The notes: generated by a model not told the origin, from the letters alone. Positions 1-9,387 are shown, counted from the stretch's first letter. The stretch: DNA of 64,000 nucleotides from Pseudomonadota bacterium (GCA_023423065.1 JAFAGC010000054.1:12975-76974), one strand, 5' to 3'. Made by a program: numbers and translations.

Positions 1-292
1 CGGTCGACGCGGCGACGCGCTCGTCGAGGTGAGCCAGGTACTTGAAGGCGCGACGCTGCCGGAGCGCGGCCGATTCCGGTAACGCGTCGTCCAGCGTGAC
101 CACCACTGCGGGCCTCGCGACGTATGTCGTGCCCACGTCCGCCAATGCTCTCCTGAGCAGTGCTTCGGCCGACGACGGGTTGTCGCCGGGAGCAGAATAG
201 TCACCGCCGATGCCGCGCCCTGTCAGAGTGGTGTTGGCAAACAGAAGGCAGATACTGATCAGCACGACGAACCAGTTGATTGGACGCCCCAT
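1..292 (-). CDS. Hypothetical exported or membrane-anchored protein, 3' part outside window
   Basis: The reading frame starts at ATG 292 on the minus strand and runs off the left edge after 97 codons, so only the N-terminal part is visible. The start MGRPINWFVVLISICLLFAN gives a hydrophobic stretch at residues 5-19, fitting a signal peptide or signal anchor. A purine-rich ribosome-binding site (GGAGGGAG) lies about 7 bases upstream of the start. The rest reads as a soluble, Arg/Ala-rich region with no domain I recognise. It is divergent from the MipA-like gene, with about 150 bases between them. The function is unknown. It counts as a gene because of the open frame, the good ribosome-binding site and the N-terminal export signal. 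Confidence 0.55.
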   Translation of the reverse strand, partial: MGRPINWFVVLISICLLFANTTLTGRGIGGDYSAPGDNPSSAEALLRRALADVGTTYVARPAVVVTLDDALPESAALRQRRAFKYLAHLDERVAAST

Positions 293-443
293 GAAATACT
301 CCCTCCATCGATTTTCACCCGACAGTCTCGGGGGCGGAGCGCCGGGCGTCTGTCGCGACATTGAGGAAAATCGTGAGTATCTGTATCCGGCGTATCGGTT
401 CGCGCCGCTACACTTTTTTACAAACTCCACCCGCCGTTGAGCG

Positions 444-1400
444 ATGCTTCGTTCCGTCATGTGGGCGCACGACTACAGCTACGGAAAATTGTTGAAAATC
501 GCGATCTTGTGCGCCGCCAGCACACTCGCGTACGGGCAGGCCGTCGAGACTGAAACTCCAGCCGCGGAGCCGGCGCCCGCGGCGTCGAATTCATCCGCGC
601 CGGTGATCGAGCTGCCCGCCGAAAGACGTTGGCGGCTCGGTGTGGCGCTCGGCTACGGAGTCCGCTCCAATCCGCTGATCCAGTCCGACGACATCCCGGT
701 GATCGTCGACCTCGATTTCGGCTGGTTCGGCAAGCGCTGGTTCATCGACAACGGCGACCTGGGTTTCACGCTGGTCGACAACGCGCGTTCGACCACGAGC
801 ATCGTGGCTCGGCTCAACAGCGACCGGGTCTTCTTCGGCAAGACGAATACGCGCTACGTGAATTTCACCTATGCGGGTCGCGGTAACACCCTCGCGTTCT
901 CGCCGCCGACCGATCCTTCGGTGCCGGGCGCCATCGACGTTCAGCCGGTCGAAGTGGAGCCACCGGAGCGCGACTACGCAATCGAAGTCGGCATCGAAAC
1001 GCTGATCGACGGCGAATGGGGGACCGCGACGCTGCGAGCGTTCCACGACGTCAGCGGCACACACGACGGATACGAGCTGTCCGCGGATTTCTCGAAACGC
1101 TGGACGTCCGGCCGCTACTCGTTCGCGCCGATGCTGGGCGTTTCGTACAAGAGCGCCGATCTCAACGATTACTACTGGGGCGTGAATCCGGAAGAATCCA
1201 ACATCGCGTTGCCGACGTACCGCGCGGGCGCCGGATTCGCGTTCCAGGGCGGGCTGCTCGCTAACTACTACGTCACGCGCAACCTGCGCCTGGCCGTCTC
1301 GCTCAACTACGAGAGGCTGCCCGACGATGTTGCCGAAAGTCCGCTCGCCGAGGACGATTACGTGTTGGGTTACTTCTCCGGACTCGCCTGGACTTTCTGA
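444..1400 (+). CDS. MipA/OmpV family outer-membrane protein
   Basis: This 318-residue protein is predicted to be an outer-membrane beta barrel of the MipA/OmpV family (scaffold or porin-like proteins). A signal peptide ends near residue 32 (KLLKIAILCAASTLAYGQA). A low-complexity Ala/Pro/Glu linker follows, then the barrel with repeated strand patterns (WRLGVALGYGVRSNP, FLGWF-like strands) and a terminal aromatic residue (GLAWTF) typical of outer-membrane proteins. It is the first gene of a tight cluster with DUF3019, a response regulator and a histidine kinase, which suggests an envelope-stress module in which the kinase controls this protein. An in-frame ATG at 459 is an alternative start; neither has a strong ribosome-binding site. 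The family call is firm, but the transported or bound ligand is unknown. Confidence 0.85.
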   Translation: MLRSVMWAHDYSYGKLLKIAILCAASTLAYGQAVETETPAAEPAPAASNSSAPVIELPAERRWRLGVALGYGVRSNPLIQSDDIPVIVDLDFGWFGKRWFIDNGDLGFTLVDNARSTTSIVARLNSDRVFFGKTNTRYVNFTYAGRGNTLAFSPPTDPSVPGAIDVQPVEVEPPERDYAIEVGIETLIDGEWGTATLRAFHDVSGTHDGYELSADFSKRWTSGRYSFAPMLGVSYKSADLNDYYWGVNPEESNIALPTYRAGAGFAFQGGLLANYYVTRNLRLAVSLNYERLPDDVAESPLAEDDYVLGYFSGLAWTF

Positions 1401-1419
1401 ACCCCGGACTTTTTGAACG

Positions 1420-1824
1420 ATGCGAAAACTCGCGTACCTGATCATCGCCAGTTGTCTCGCCGGGATGCTGCCGGCGGCCGCCGCCGATTCGCCGGCGGTG
1501 CGCCTGGTCGTCAAGCCGCTCCTGTGTGTCACCGATCGCGATGCACCCGTGTGCACGATGACGTTCAACATTCGCTGGAAGGGCGAAACGCCCGCGGACT
1601 ATTGTCTCAACGACAGCGCGCTGACCGCGCCGATGCGCTGCTGGGCGAGAGCGCTGTCGGGCAGCCATTCCCAGCGCCGCGAGGTGAGCGAGGCCTTCGC
1701 GTACTGGCTGGGCGTGCCGGGTGGCGCCGAGCGGGTGGCGGAGGTCAAGATCGAAGTGCTGCGCCTCGACTCGGCCGACCGCCGGCGCGAGCGGCGCACG
1801 CGGCATGTGTGGGACGTCCTGTGA
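1420..1824 (+). CDS. DUF3019 family secreted protein
   Basis: This 134-residue protein has a clear signal peptide (MRKLAYLIIASCLAGMLPAAAA). The mature part of about 110 residues has a pattern I associate with DUF3019: a conserved Cys after a beta strand (VKPLLCVTDR), a Trp in FNIRWKGE, the DYCLND segment, and a C-terminal strand rich in charged residues. It sits 19 bases after the MipA-like gene, and its stop overlaps the GTG start of the response regulator (GTGA), which implies translational coupling. DUF3019 proteins are often found beside MipA/OmpV proteins and RstAB-like two-component systems, so a periplasmic sensing or accessory role is plausible. The biochemical role is unknown. Confidence 0.75.
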   Translation: MRKLAYLIIASCLAGMLPAAAADSPAVRLVVKPLLCVTDRDAPVCTMTFNIRWKGETPADYCLNDSALTAPMRCWARALSGSHSQRREVSEAFAYWLGVPGGAERVAEVKIEVLRLDSADRRRERRTRHVWDVL

Positions 1825-2540
1825 GCGCCTCGAACGTCGACATCCTGCTCGTCGAAGACGATGCGCGCCTCGCCGAGCTGACGGCTACCTACCTCGGGCA
1901 GAACGGATTGCGCGTGTGCGTCGAGGGCCGCGGCGATCGCGCGCTGCATAGATTCGCGCAGGAGCGTCCGCGCCTGGTGCTGCTCGACCTGTTGCTGCCC
2001 GGCCTGGATGGCCTGTCGATCTGCCGCGAGATGCGCCGCACGCACGACGTGCCGATCCTGATCCTGACCGCGAAGGACACGGAGTTCGATCACGTGATCG
2101 GCCTCGAATCCGGCGCGGACGACTACGTGATGAAACCGGTCGAGCCCATGGTGCTGCTGGCGCGCGTACGCGCGCTGCTGCGCCGTGCCGAGCGCGGCGG
2201 GACGATGAACGAACGCCGTCCCGACCTGCAGCTCGGCGGGCTGCGCATCAGCGAGGCGTCCCGCGAAGTCTGGCTGCAGGGCAGGCCCATACCCCTCACC
2301 ACGCAGGAATTCGAGTTGCTCAGCCTGCTGGCGCGGCGCGCCGGCGAACTCGTCAGCCGCGACGAGGTATTCCGCAACATCCGCGGGATCGACTACGACG
2401 GTCTCGACCGTTCGATCGACGGCCGCGTATCCAAGCTGCGTCGCAAGCTCGGCGACGATGCCGCCGCGCCGACGCGCATCAAGACCGTCTGGGGCAAGGG
2501 CTATCTACTCGTGCCCGACGCCTGGGAAGCTGCAACTTGA
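1821..2540 (+). CDS. OmpR-family response regulator, RstA-like
   Basis: This 239-residue response regulator has a receiver domain (residues 6-120) and an OmpR/PhoB winged-helix DNA-binding domain (about 133-235). Visible receiver residues are the acidic pocket E12-D13-D14, phospho-acceptor D56 in LVLLDLLLPG, T83 and K105. The receiver resembles E. coli RstA around the phosphorylation site (EGRGD, LLDxxLPGxDGxxICR). GTG at 1821 is chosen because upstream sequence in this frame lies inside the DUF3019 gene and the GTGA overlap is typical of coupled genes. Its stop in turn overlaps the TTG start of the cognate kinase. It probably regulates its own operon, including the MipA-like gene. That is inference. 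Confidence 0.9.
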   Translation: MSASNVDILLVEDDARLAELTATYLGQNGLRVCVEGRGDRALHRFAQERPRLVLLDLLLPGLDGLSICREMRRTHDVPILILTAKDTEFDHVIGLESGADDYVMKPVEPMVLLARVRALLRRAERGGTMNERRPDLQLGGLRISEASREVWLQGRPIPLTTQEFELLSLLARRAGELVSRDEVFRNIRGIDYDGLDRSIDGRVSKLRRKLGDDAAAPTRIKTVWGKGYLLVPDAWEAAT

Positions 2541-3820
2541 AGAAATGGCTCGCGGCCGGCGAGCGTGGGCTCTTCATCCGCTCATACGTCATCCTGGCGG
2601 GTGGGTTGCTGCTGGTCGCCATCCTGCTCGACCTCGGCTTCGGCGCCTTGCAGGCCCGGCAGGTGCGCGCGGCCGATCCATGGCTCGTGTCCACGCTGCG
2701 ACTCATGGAGAACGACCTCGCGCGGGCCCCCGCCGGATCCCGCCAGGAACTCGCCGCGGAGCTCGGCGACAGCCTCGGGCTCGAGGCCGTACTTCTCGAA
2801 GCAGGCGACATATCCAGCGCGACGCCGCTGGGCGACGCTCCGCTCGAATTACGCGACGACTCGGGTAGGGTCTACTACCTGTGGCGCTCAGATGCGCTCG
2901 CCGGCGCGATCCGTCTCGGTCCTTTCGAACCTCCGTCCGAAGGATGGCTGTCGCTGCTGCCGGTGCTGTTCTACGCGTCGATCCTGCTGCTGGTCGGATT
3001 GTGGCTGCGCCCGCTGCTCAACGACCTGCGGACACTCACGGAGGCGTCGCAGAAATTCGCCTCCGACTACCGCGAGCCGCTCGATACGGCGCACCGGACC
3101 ACGCAGCTCAAGAGCCTCGCGCGCAACCTCGACGAGATGTCCGCGCGCGTCAGCCAGCTCATCCAGAGCCAGAAGGAAATGACCGCGGCGCTGTCGCACG
3201 AGATGCGCACGCCGCTGGCGCGCGTGCGGTTCGCGGTCGCGGTGCTCGAAGGCGAAGTCGACGAACGCCTGCACCTGCAATTGCGCGCGGTGAGCAACGA
3301 CGTGCAGCAACTCGACGATCTCATCTCGGACATGCTCGACTACGCGCGGCTCGACCATCCAGGATTGCGCATGGACTGCAAGTCCGTGCCAGTGGGCCCG
3401 TGGCTCGAGCAGGTGCTGGCGGCGTGCCCACCGCACGATCGCACGGTGACGACATTGCGGCGCGGGGACCTCGAGTCCCTGTGGATGGAGCCGCGCCTGA
3501 TGGAGCTCGCGCTCAGCAATCTGCTCGCGAACGCGCTGCGTTACGCGCGGCGCAAGGTCAACATCGAGATGGCCTGCGAGAAGGGCACCTGCCTGCTGGT
3601 CGTCGAGGACGACGGAGAAGGGATCCCCGAGGCGCACCGGTCTTCCGTGTTCCATGCATTCACGCGGCTCGATACCAGCCGCAATCGCGAGACCGGGGGC
3701 TTCGGCCTCGGGCTCGCGATCGTCGCGAGGATCGCGTCCTTGCATCGCGGTCGCGTGACCGTCGGCGCGAGCGCCAGCCTGGGCGGCGCGCGGTTCGCGC
3801 TCGAGTGGCCCGCGGGCTGA
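2537..3820 (+). CDS. Sensor histidine kinase, RstB-like
   Basis: This 427-residue membrane histidine kinase has TM1 at about residues 13-32, a periplasmic sensor of about 105 residues, TM2 at about 138-157, a HAMP segment, and a dimerisation domain with phospho-acceptor H221 in ALSHEMRTPLAR. The HATPase domain has an N box (SNLLANALRYA), DDGEGIP and GGFGLGLAIV. The organisation and several segments (MRPH/LRPL after TM2, YARLD, TGGxGLGLAIV, LGGARF) match the RstB group. The start is TTG 2537 overlapping the regulator stop. Its 3' end is overlapped for about 280 bases by the open frame of the convergent phosphatase gene, which is unusual and reported as a finding. Confidence 0.9.
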   Translation: MKKWLAAGERGLFIRSYVILAGGLLLVAILLDLGFGALQARQVRAADPWLVSTLRLMENDLARAPAGSRQELAAELGDSLGLEAVLLEAGDISSATPLGDAPLELRDDSGRVYYLWRSDALAGAIRLGPFEPPSEGWLSLLPVLFYASILLLVGLWLRPLLNDLRTLTEASQKFASDYREPLDTAHRTTQLKSLARNLDEMSARVSQLIQSQKEMTAALSHEMRTPLARVRFAVAVLEGEVDERLHLQLRAVSNDVQQLDDLISDMLDYARLDHPGLRMDCKSVPVGPWLEQVLAACPPHDRTVTTLRRGDLESLWMEPRLMELALSNLLANALRYARRKVNIEMACEKGTCLLVVEDDGEGIPEAHRSSVFHAFTRLDTSRNRETGGFGLGLAIVARIASLHRGRVTVGASASLGGARFALEWPAG

Positions 3821-4548
3821 ACATTTCCGAGCGCTTCGCGCAACTCGGCGCGCGCGCCGGCGGCGGCTGCCTGATATTCGGGCGAGTCGAGCAGGTGGGC
3901 GACGAGCCAGCTTGCGCCCAGGCGACCTGCCTCGAGATCGCTGAAGAAGTGCACGCCGCATACCATGCGCGCCCGCGCGAACGCGTCCGCCCGCTCGATC
4001 AGGGCAGCATGGCGCTCGGGAACCATTTCCGCCAATAGATAGGCTACGGCGTAGCCGTACGTCGCATGGCCGCTCGGGTAGGACCGGTCGCCCGCGACAT
4101 CGCCGATGCAGGGCTGGATCGCCGGTTCGACCACGTAGGGCCGGTCGCGCGCGAATTTCTTCTTGGGCGCGCGGACGTAGCGGCTGACGTCGTCTTCCAC
4201 GTCTTCCATGAGCGAACGCAGCTTCGGGAGTCGCGGCGGGTTCCGCGGGTCGAGACCCAGCGCTGCGTAGAAGCGATCGACGTCCTTGCGCCGATCGTCG
4301 CGCGAGGCCTCGACGTCGGCCGCGGTGCGTGCCCGCTGCAGTGCGAGCAGTTCGTCGAGCTCGCGCCGTTCCTCACGCGATCCGCGCGCGGGCGGCGGCG
4401 GGAATATTGCCACGAACTTGTCCGCGTCCGCGGGCAGGAAACGGGGCGGCTCGTGTTCGATCGCGACCCACGCGCCCGCCGCCAGGGCGAGGAATGTCGC
4501 GCCGAGCATCCAGGCGCGGGCGGGATTTCGAAGCCTGGTCGCGAGCAT
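3541..4548 (-). CDS. PAP2-family (class A-like) acid phosphatase with an odd C-terminal tail
   Basis: This predicted exported, nonspecific phosphatase has an N-terminal hydrophobic segment (ARAWMLGATFLALAAGAWV). The three PAP2 motifs are complete: K-x6-RP (KKKFARDRP), PSGH (RSYPSGHATYG) and R-x5-H-x3-D (ARMVCGVHFFSD, with Ala in place of the usual Ser before Arg). ATG 4548 lies one base after the glpK stop, so the gene is probably the last cistron of the minus-strand operon. The family-like part ends near residue 243 (ELREALG). The frame then continues about 92 more residues, to 3541, on the strand opposite the histidine kinase. That tail is basic, Ser/Pro-rich and looks like antisense translation. 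The true protein may be ELREALG-terminated in relatives, so the 3' coordinate is the open frame, not proven biology. Confidence 0.8.
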   Translation of the reverse strand: MLATRLRNPARAWMLGATFLALAAGAWVAIEHEPPRFLPADADKFVAIFPPPPARGSREERRELDELLALQRARTAADVEASRDDRRKDVDRFYAALGLDPRNPPRLPKLRSLMEDVEDDVSRYVRAPKKKFARDRPYVVEPAIQPCIGDVAGDRSYPSGHATYGYAVAYLLAEMVPERHAALIERADAFARARMVCGVHFFSDLEAGRLGASWLVAHLLDSPEYQAAAAGARAELREALGNVQPAGHSSANRAPPRLALAPTVTRPRCKDAILATIASPRPKPPVSRLRLVSSRVNAWNTEDRCASGIPSPSSSTTSRQVPFSQAISMLTLRRA

Positions 4549-4549
4549 G

Positions 4550-6055
<1,506 letters not shown>

Positions 6056-6067
6056 GGCACGTTTCCC

Positions 6068-7060
6068 TCAGGCGGGAAGTCCGCGCGGCTTCAAGCCCGC
6101 GGCCCGGTAGATGGCGTCGATCGCGCGCATGTTGTTCAACGCATCCTCGCCGCCGGTGATCGGCCTGGCGCGCCCCGCGATCACGTCGAGCACGTGCCTG
6201 AGCTGGTGATGAAAAGTCGTTTCGCCGCCCGAGACGATCTGCGGCAGGGGAGCATTCGGCGCCTCGATCGACAACGTCGCGCCGGAGTGCGGCGTCACGG
6301 GGTTGTCGAATTCGAGCATGCCGGCGTCGCCGTGCACGCGCAGCCGGCGGAACAACCTGCCGTCGGACGGCTGCATGGAACATTCCAGAGTCGCGGTGGG
6401 ACCGCTCGGAAACGCCAGCTCCGCGCTGGCCTGTATGTCCACTCCCGGCGTGATGCAACGCGCGCTCGCCTTGACCACCTCGGGCTCGTCGCCCACCACC
6501 GTGCGGATCCAATGCAGGCAGTAACAGCCGAGGTCCATGAGCGCGCCGCCGCCGAGCTTCTCGATGTAACGCAGCTCGCCGGGCGTGTCCGGCAGGTCGG
6601 CGTTGAACACCGCCTCGACGTGTGTGACGCGGCCGATCGCGCCCGCGCGCAGTTGCGAGAGCGCCTGCAGCATGAGGGGATGGAACCGGTAGTGAAATCC
6701 TTCGATGAGATGGCGTCCCGCCGCCTTCTCGGCCGCGACCATCTGCGCCGCATCCTGCGCGTTGTTGGCGAAGGGTTTCTCGACGAGCACGTGTTTGCCG
6801 TTCGCGAGCGCCGCCGTGCACCACTGCAGGTGCGCGGAGGGCGGCAGGGCGACGTACACCAGGTCGATGTCGTCGCGCGCGATGAGCTCGGCATAACTAC
6901 CGAATGCGAGCGGCAGCGAATGCTGGGCGGCGAAGTCCCGCGCGCGCTCCAGGTTGCTCGCGGCCACCGCGGTGACCTCGGTGCCGAGCAGGTCGTTGGC
7001 GGGGGTGATGATGCCGCGCGGCGCAAGGCGCCCCGCGCCGAGGATGCCGATGCGTATCAT
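6068..7060 (-). CDS. Gfo/Idh/MocA family NAD(P)-dependent oxidoreductase
   Basis: This 330-residue dehydrogenase has an N-terminal Rossmann fold (IRIGILGAGRLAPRGI), the family EKP motif (HVLVEKPFANNA) at about residues 92-97, and a C-terminal GFO_IDH_MocA alpha/beta domain (EGFHYRFHP, GGGALMDLGCY). Members oxidise or reduce sugars, inositols or related polyols; the substrate here cannot be read from sequence. ATG 7060 is chosen because MIRIGILGAG is the canonical N-terminus and upstream sequence is the divergent dapB region. It is the first gene of the glpK operon, which hints at polyol or sugar metabolism. A 22-base palindrome sits just upstream of the start. Confidence 0.88.
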   Translation of the reverse strand: MIRIGILGAGRLAPRGIITPANDLLGTEVTAVAASNLERARDFAAQHSLPLAFGSYAELIARDDIDLVYVALPPSAHLQWCTAALANGKHVLVEKPFANNAQDAAQMVAAEKAAGRHLIEGFHYRFHPLMLQALSQLRAGAIGRVTHVEAVFNADLPDTPGELRYIEKLGGGALMDLGCYCLHWIRTVVGDEPEVVKASARCITPGVDIQASAELAFPSGPTATLECSMQPSDGRLFRRLRVHGDAGMLEFDNPVTPHSGATLSIEAPNAPLPQIVSGGETTFHHQLRHVLDVIAGRARPITGGEDALNNMRAIDAIYRAAGLKPRGLPA

Positions 7061-7064
7061 GGGG

Positions 7065-7086
7065 CGGCAGTCTCGCACGACTGCCG
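7065..7086. promoter_or_regulatory. Palindrome in the divergent Gfo/Idh-dapB control region
   Basis: CGGCAGTC and GACTGCCG form a perfect 8-base inverted repeat with a 6-base spacer. It starts 5 bases upstream of the Gfo/Idh/MocA start codon and 45 bases upstream of dapB. The shape fits a dimeric repressor operator, but a 5' UTR hairpin for the minus-strand transcript is equally possible. No regulator gene lies next to it. Confidence 0.4.
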
Positions 7087-7130
7087 ATGCTGCGGCACAC
7101 TGTCGCCTCGGAATCGAGAAGGGAGACAAC

Positions 7131-7937
7131 GTGACGCGAGCAGTCTTGATCGGCGCGACCGGTCGCATGGGAACGGCCATCGTGCGCGCCAGCGCCGCCG
7201 GCGGCATCGAAATCGTCGCCGCGGTCGCCTCGGCCGGAAGCAAGTCGGCCGGACTCGACGTCGGCGAGGTTGCCGGTACGAAGGCACTCGGCGTTCGCGT
7301 CGCCTCCGAACTACCCGCGAAGCTGGACGGCGCCGACGTGGCCATCGATTTCTCGCGGCCCGATCTCACGCTGCGCGCGCTCGATGCCTGCAGGGCCGCG
7401 CGCGTGCCGATCGTGATCGGCACGACCGGACACGAATCCGGGTTCGATGCGCGCGTGCAGGATGCGGCGCGCGACATCGCGGTGCTGGTCGCGCCTAACA
7501 CTTCGATCGGTGTCGCCGTCGCGATGGAGCTGGTGCGCATCGCGGCGCGCGTGTTGCCCGCGGAGTTCGACATCGAGATCGCCGAGGCGCATCACAAACA
7601 CAAGGTGGACGCGCCGTCGGGCACCGCGCTCGCGCTGGCCGCGGCGGCTGCCCAGGGACGCGGGCTCGATCCGCGCAAGGACGTGCGCTCCGGGCGGTCC
7701 GGAAACGCGGCTCGTCGGCCCGGGGAAATCGGCATCGCCTCGATCCGCGCCGGCGACGTGGTCGGCACCCACACCGTCCTGTTCGCCGGGACGGGGGAGC
7801 GGCTGACGGTCGGCCACGAGGCCACCGACCGGTCCATATTTGCCCAAGGCGCCGTCCGGGGGGCGAAATGGCTTTCGACGCAAAAACCCGGCCGATACAC
7901 GATGGCCGACATACTTGGTTTGAAAACAATCAGTTAA
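7131..7937 (+). CDS. dapB: 4-hydroxy-tetrahydrodipicolinate reductase
   Basis: DapB reduces HTPA to tetrahydrodipicolinate with NAD(P)H in the lysine/diaminopimelate pathway, which feeds peptidoglycan. The 268-residue protein shows the nucleotide-binding GATGRMG, GTTG, APNTSIG, and the catalytic motif HHKHKVDAPSGTAL with its His and Lys. GTG 7131 is chosen because the canonical N-terminus (TRAVLIGATGRMG) starts there, and GGGAGAC sits 4-10 bases upstream. Position beside carAB is the standard arrangement in Pseudomonas and Xanthomonas. A separate strong promoter for carA follows, so dapB and carAB need not be cotranscribed. Confidence 0.97.
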   Translation: MTRAVLIGATGRMGTAIVRASAAGGIEIVAAVASAGSKSAGLDVGEVAGTKALGVRVASELPAKLDGADVAIDFSRPDLTLRALDACRAARVPIVIGTTGHESGFDARVQDAARDIAVLVAPNTSIGVAVAMELVRIAARVLPAEFDIEIAEAHHKHKVDAPSGTALALAAAAAQGRGLDPRKDVRSGRSGNAARRPGEIGIASIRAGDVVGTHTVLFAGTGERLTVGHEATDRSIFAQGAVRGAKWLSTQKPGRYTMADILGLKTIS

Positions 7938-8006
7938 GGGGCTTTTCGCGCCGGATTCATTAGAACTTCCCGCGCCGTTTCCCCCGAAAACGGGCAAGAA
8001 GTTTCG

Positions 8007-8035
8007 TGGACACCCCGGGGCGCGCTTCGTAAAAT
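8007..8035 (+). promoter_or_regulatory. Sigma70-type promoter for carAB
   Basis: TGGACA (8007-8012) and TAAAAT (8030-8035) are separated by exactly 17 bases, and each hexamer matches the consensus at five of six positions. This is one of the best promoter matches in the window. Transcription would start near 8042, giving a carA leader of about 146 bases. Confidence 0.65.
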
Positions 8036-8041
8036 TGCCGC

Positions 8042-8105
8042 CTAATCCGAAACGGGTTAGTCCAACGCAGGGCGGGAGGATCTTCGAGAGAAGTCCTCCC
8101 GCTTT
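8042..8105 (+). promoter_or_regulatory. Structured carA leader: small stem plus GNRA-capped terminator-like hairpin
   Basis: A first stem pairs 8042-8048 with 8054-8060 (7 pairs, one G-T). A second pairs 8072-8080 with 8094-8102 (GCGGGAGGA/TCCTCCCGC). This second stem extends inward by CTTC/GAAG around a GAGA tetraloop (8086-8089), with one bulged T at 8081. TTT follows directly. Because it lies downstream of the carAB promoter, it would be transcribed in the carA leader. It may act as an attenuator or mRNA stabiliser, or simply as the dapB terminator. An 11-codon open frame (8110-8145) follows it. Confidence 0.5.
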
Positions 8106-8187
8106 GTGCATGTACGCTCCGCGCGGAGAGCAACCAATCGTTTGAACCTTTAATGTCGGGCCGCGCAGGTCCGAGGGGAGTACCCGC

Positions 8188-9375
8188 GTGACGGTAACCG
8201 CGGTTCTGGCTCTGGAAGATGGGACCATCTTCAACGGCCAGTCTATCGGCGCCAAAGGCAACACCACTGGCGAAGTCGTTTTCAATACCGCGCTGACCGG
8301 TTATCAGGAAATTCTCACGGATCCGTCGTATTCACGACAGATCGTGACGCTGACCTATCCACACATCGGGAACACGGGCACCACGCCGGAGGATCTCGAG
8401 GCGCCGACCGCCTTCGCGGCGGGGCTGGTAGTTAGGGACGTGCCGCCGCAGGCGAGCAACTGGCGCAAGAACGAGGATCTGCGCGAATTCCTCGTTCGCC
8501 ACAAGGTGGTCGCGATTTCCGGCATCGACACGCGCAAGCTGACCCGCATCCTGCGGGAGAAGGGCGCGCAGGCCGGCTGCATCATGACCGGCGACAAGAT
8601 CGACGCGAATGCCGCGGTCCGCGCCGCGAAGAAATTTCCGGGCCTCAAGGGGATGGACCTCGCGAAGGTCGTCTCGACGAAGCGCACCTACCAGTGGAAC
8701 GAGGGTTCGATCTGGCAGCCCGAGAACCGCCCGGTCATGCGCGCCCACCAGCGCCTGCACGTCGTGGCCTACGATTTCGGCATCAAGCGCAACATCCTGC
8801 GCATGTTGTCCGACCGCGGTTGTCGCATGACCGTGGTGCCCGCGCAGACCACCGCCGAGGAAGTGCTCGCGCTCGATCCGGATGGCGTTTTCCTGTCGAA
8901 CGGCCCCGGCGATCCCGAACCCTGCGAATACGCGATCGAGGCGATCCGCGCGCTGGTCGTCGCGGAACTGCCGACCTTCGGCATCTGCCTCGGACACCAG
9001 CTGCTGGGGCTCGCGAGCGGCGCGCGCACGATGAAGATGAAGTTCGGCCACCACGGCGCGAACCACCCGGTACAGGATCTCGAGACAGGCCGCGTGTTCA
9101 TCACGAGCCAGAACCATGGTTTCGCGGTGGACGAGAGCGAGCTGCCCTCGACGCTCAAGGCGACGCACCGCTCGCTGTTCGACGGTTCGCTGCAGGGCAT
9201 CGCGCGCGTGGACAAGCCCGCGTTCAGCTTCCAGGGTCACCCGGAAGCGAGCCCGGGACCACAGGAAATGGGCGGGATGTTCGACCGCTTCGTGCACCTC
9301 ATGCTGAGGCGCCTTCAAGCCAAGCTCCGTGCCCGAACCTCCGGCAAGCAACCGCCACCCGACAAGGCCGCCTGA
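8188..9375 (+). CDS. carA: Carbamoyl-phosphate synthase small (glutaminase) subunit
   Basis: CarA hydrolyses glutamine and channels ammonia to CarB for carbamoyl phosphate, the shared precursor of arginine and pyrimidines. The 395-residue protein has the N-terminal CPSase small-chain domain (ALEDGTIFNGQSIGA, NTALTGYQEILTDPSY). The C-terminal class I amidotransferase domain has catalytic Cys in FGICLGHQLLG and the His/Glu pair in FQGHPEASPGP. GTG 8188 follows GAGGGGAG by 7-8 bases. The C-terminus is slightly extended compared with the E. coli protein. carB follows after 12 bases. Confidence 0.97.
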   Translation: MTVTAVLALEDGTIFNGQSIGAKGNTTGEVVFNTALTGYQEILTDPSYSRQIVTLTYPHIGNTGTTPEDLEAPTAFAAGLVVRDVPPQASNWRKNEDLREFLVRHKVVAISGIDTRKLTRILREKGAQAGCIMTGDKIDANAAVRAAKKFPGLKGMDLAKVVSTKRTYQWNEGSIWQPENRPVMRAHQRLHVVAYDFGIKRNILRMLSDRGCRMTVVPAQTTAEEVLALDPDGVFLSNGPGDPEPCEYAIEAIRALVVAELPTFGICLGHQLLGLASGARTMKMKFGHHGANHPVQDLETGRVFITSQNHGFAVDESELPSTLKATHRSLFDGSLQGIARVDKPAFSFQGHPEASPGPQEMGGMFDRFVHLMLRRLQAKLRARTSGKQPPPDKAA

Positions 9376-9387
9376 TAACTCCCTAAC

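Noticed and set aside
361..389. TTGAGG-17-TATCCG as promoter for the MipA operon
   Set aside because: Only four and three of six positions match, and no supporting element is near, so it was not listed as a feature.
210..440. Plus-strand 76-codon frame upstream of the MipA-like gene
   Set aside because: It overlaps the better supported minus-strand partial gene and lacks a ribosome-binding site and domain.
8110..8145. 11-codon open frame MYAPRGEQPIV as a classical carA leader peptide
   Set aside because: It lies downstream of the hairpin rather than before it, and has no run of Arg or other regulatory codons, so it was not annotated as a gene.
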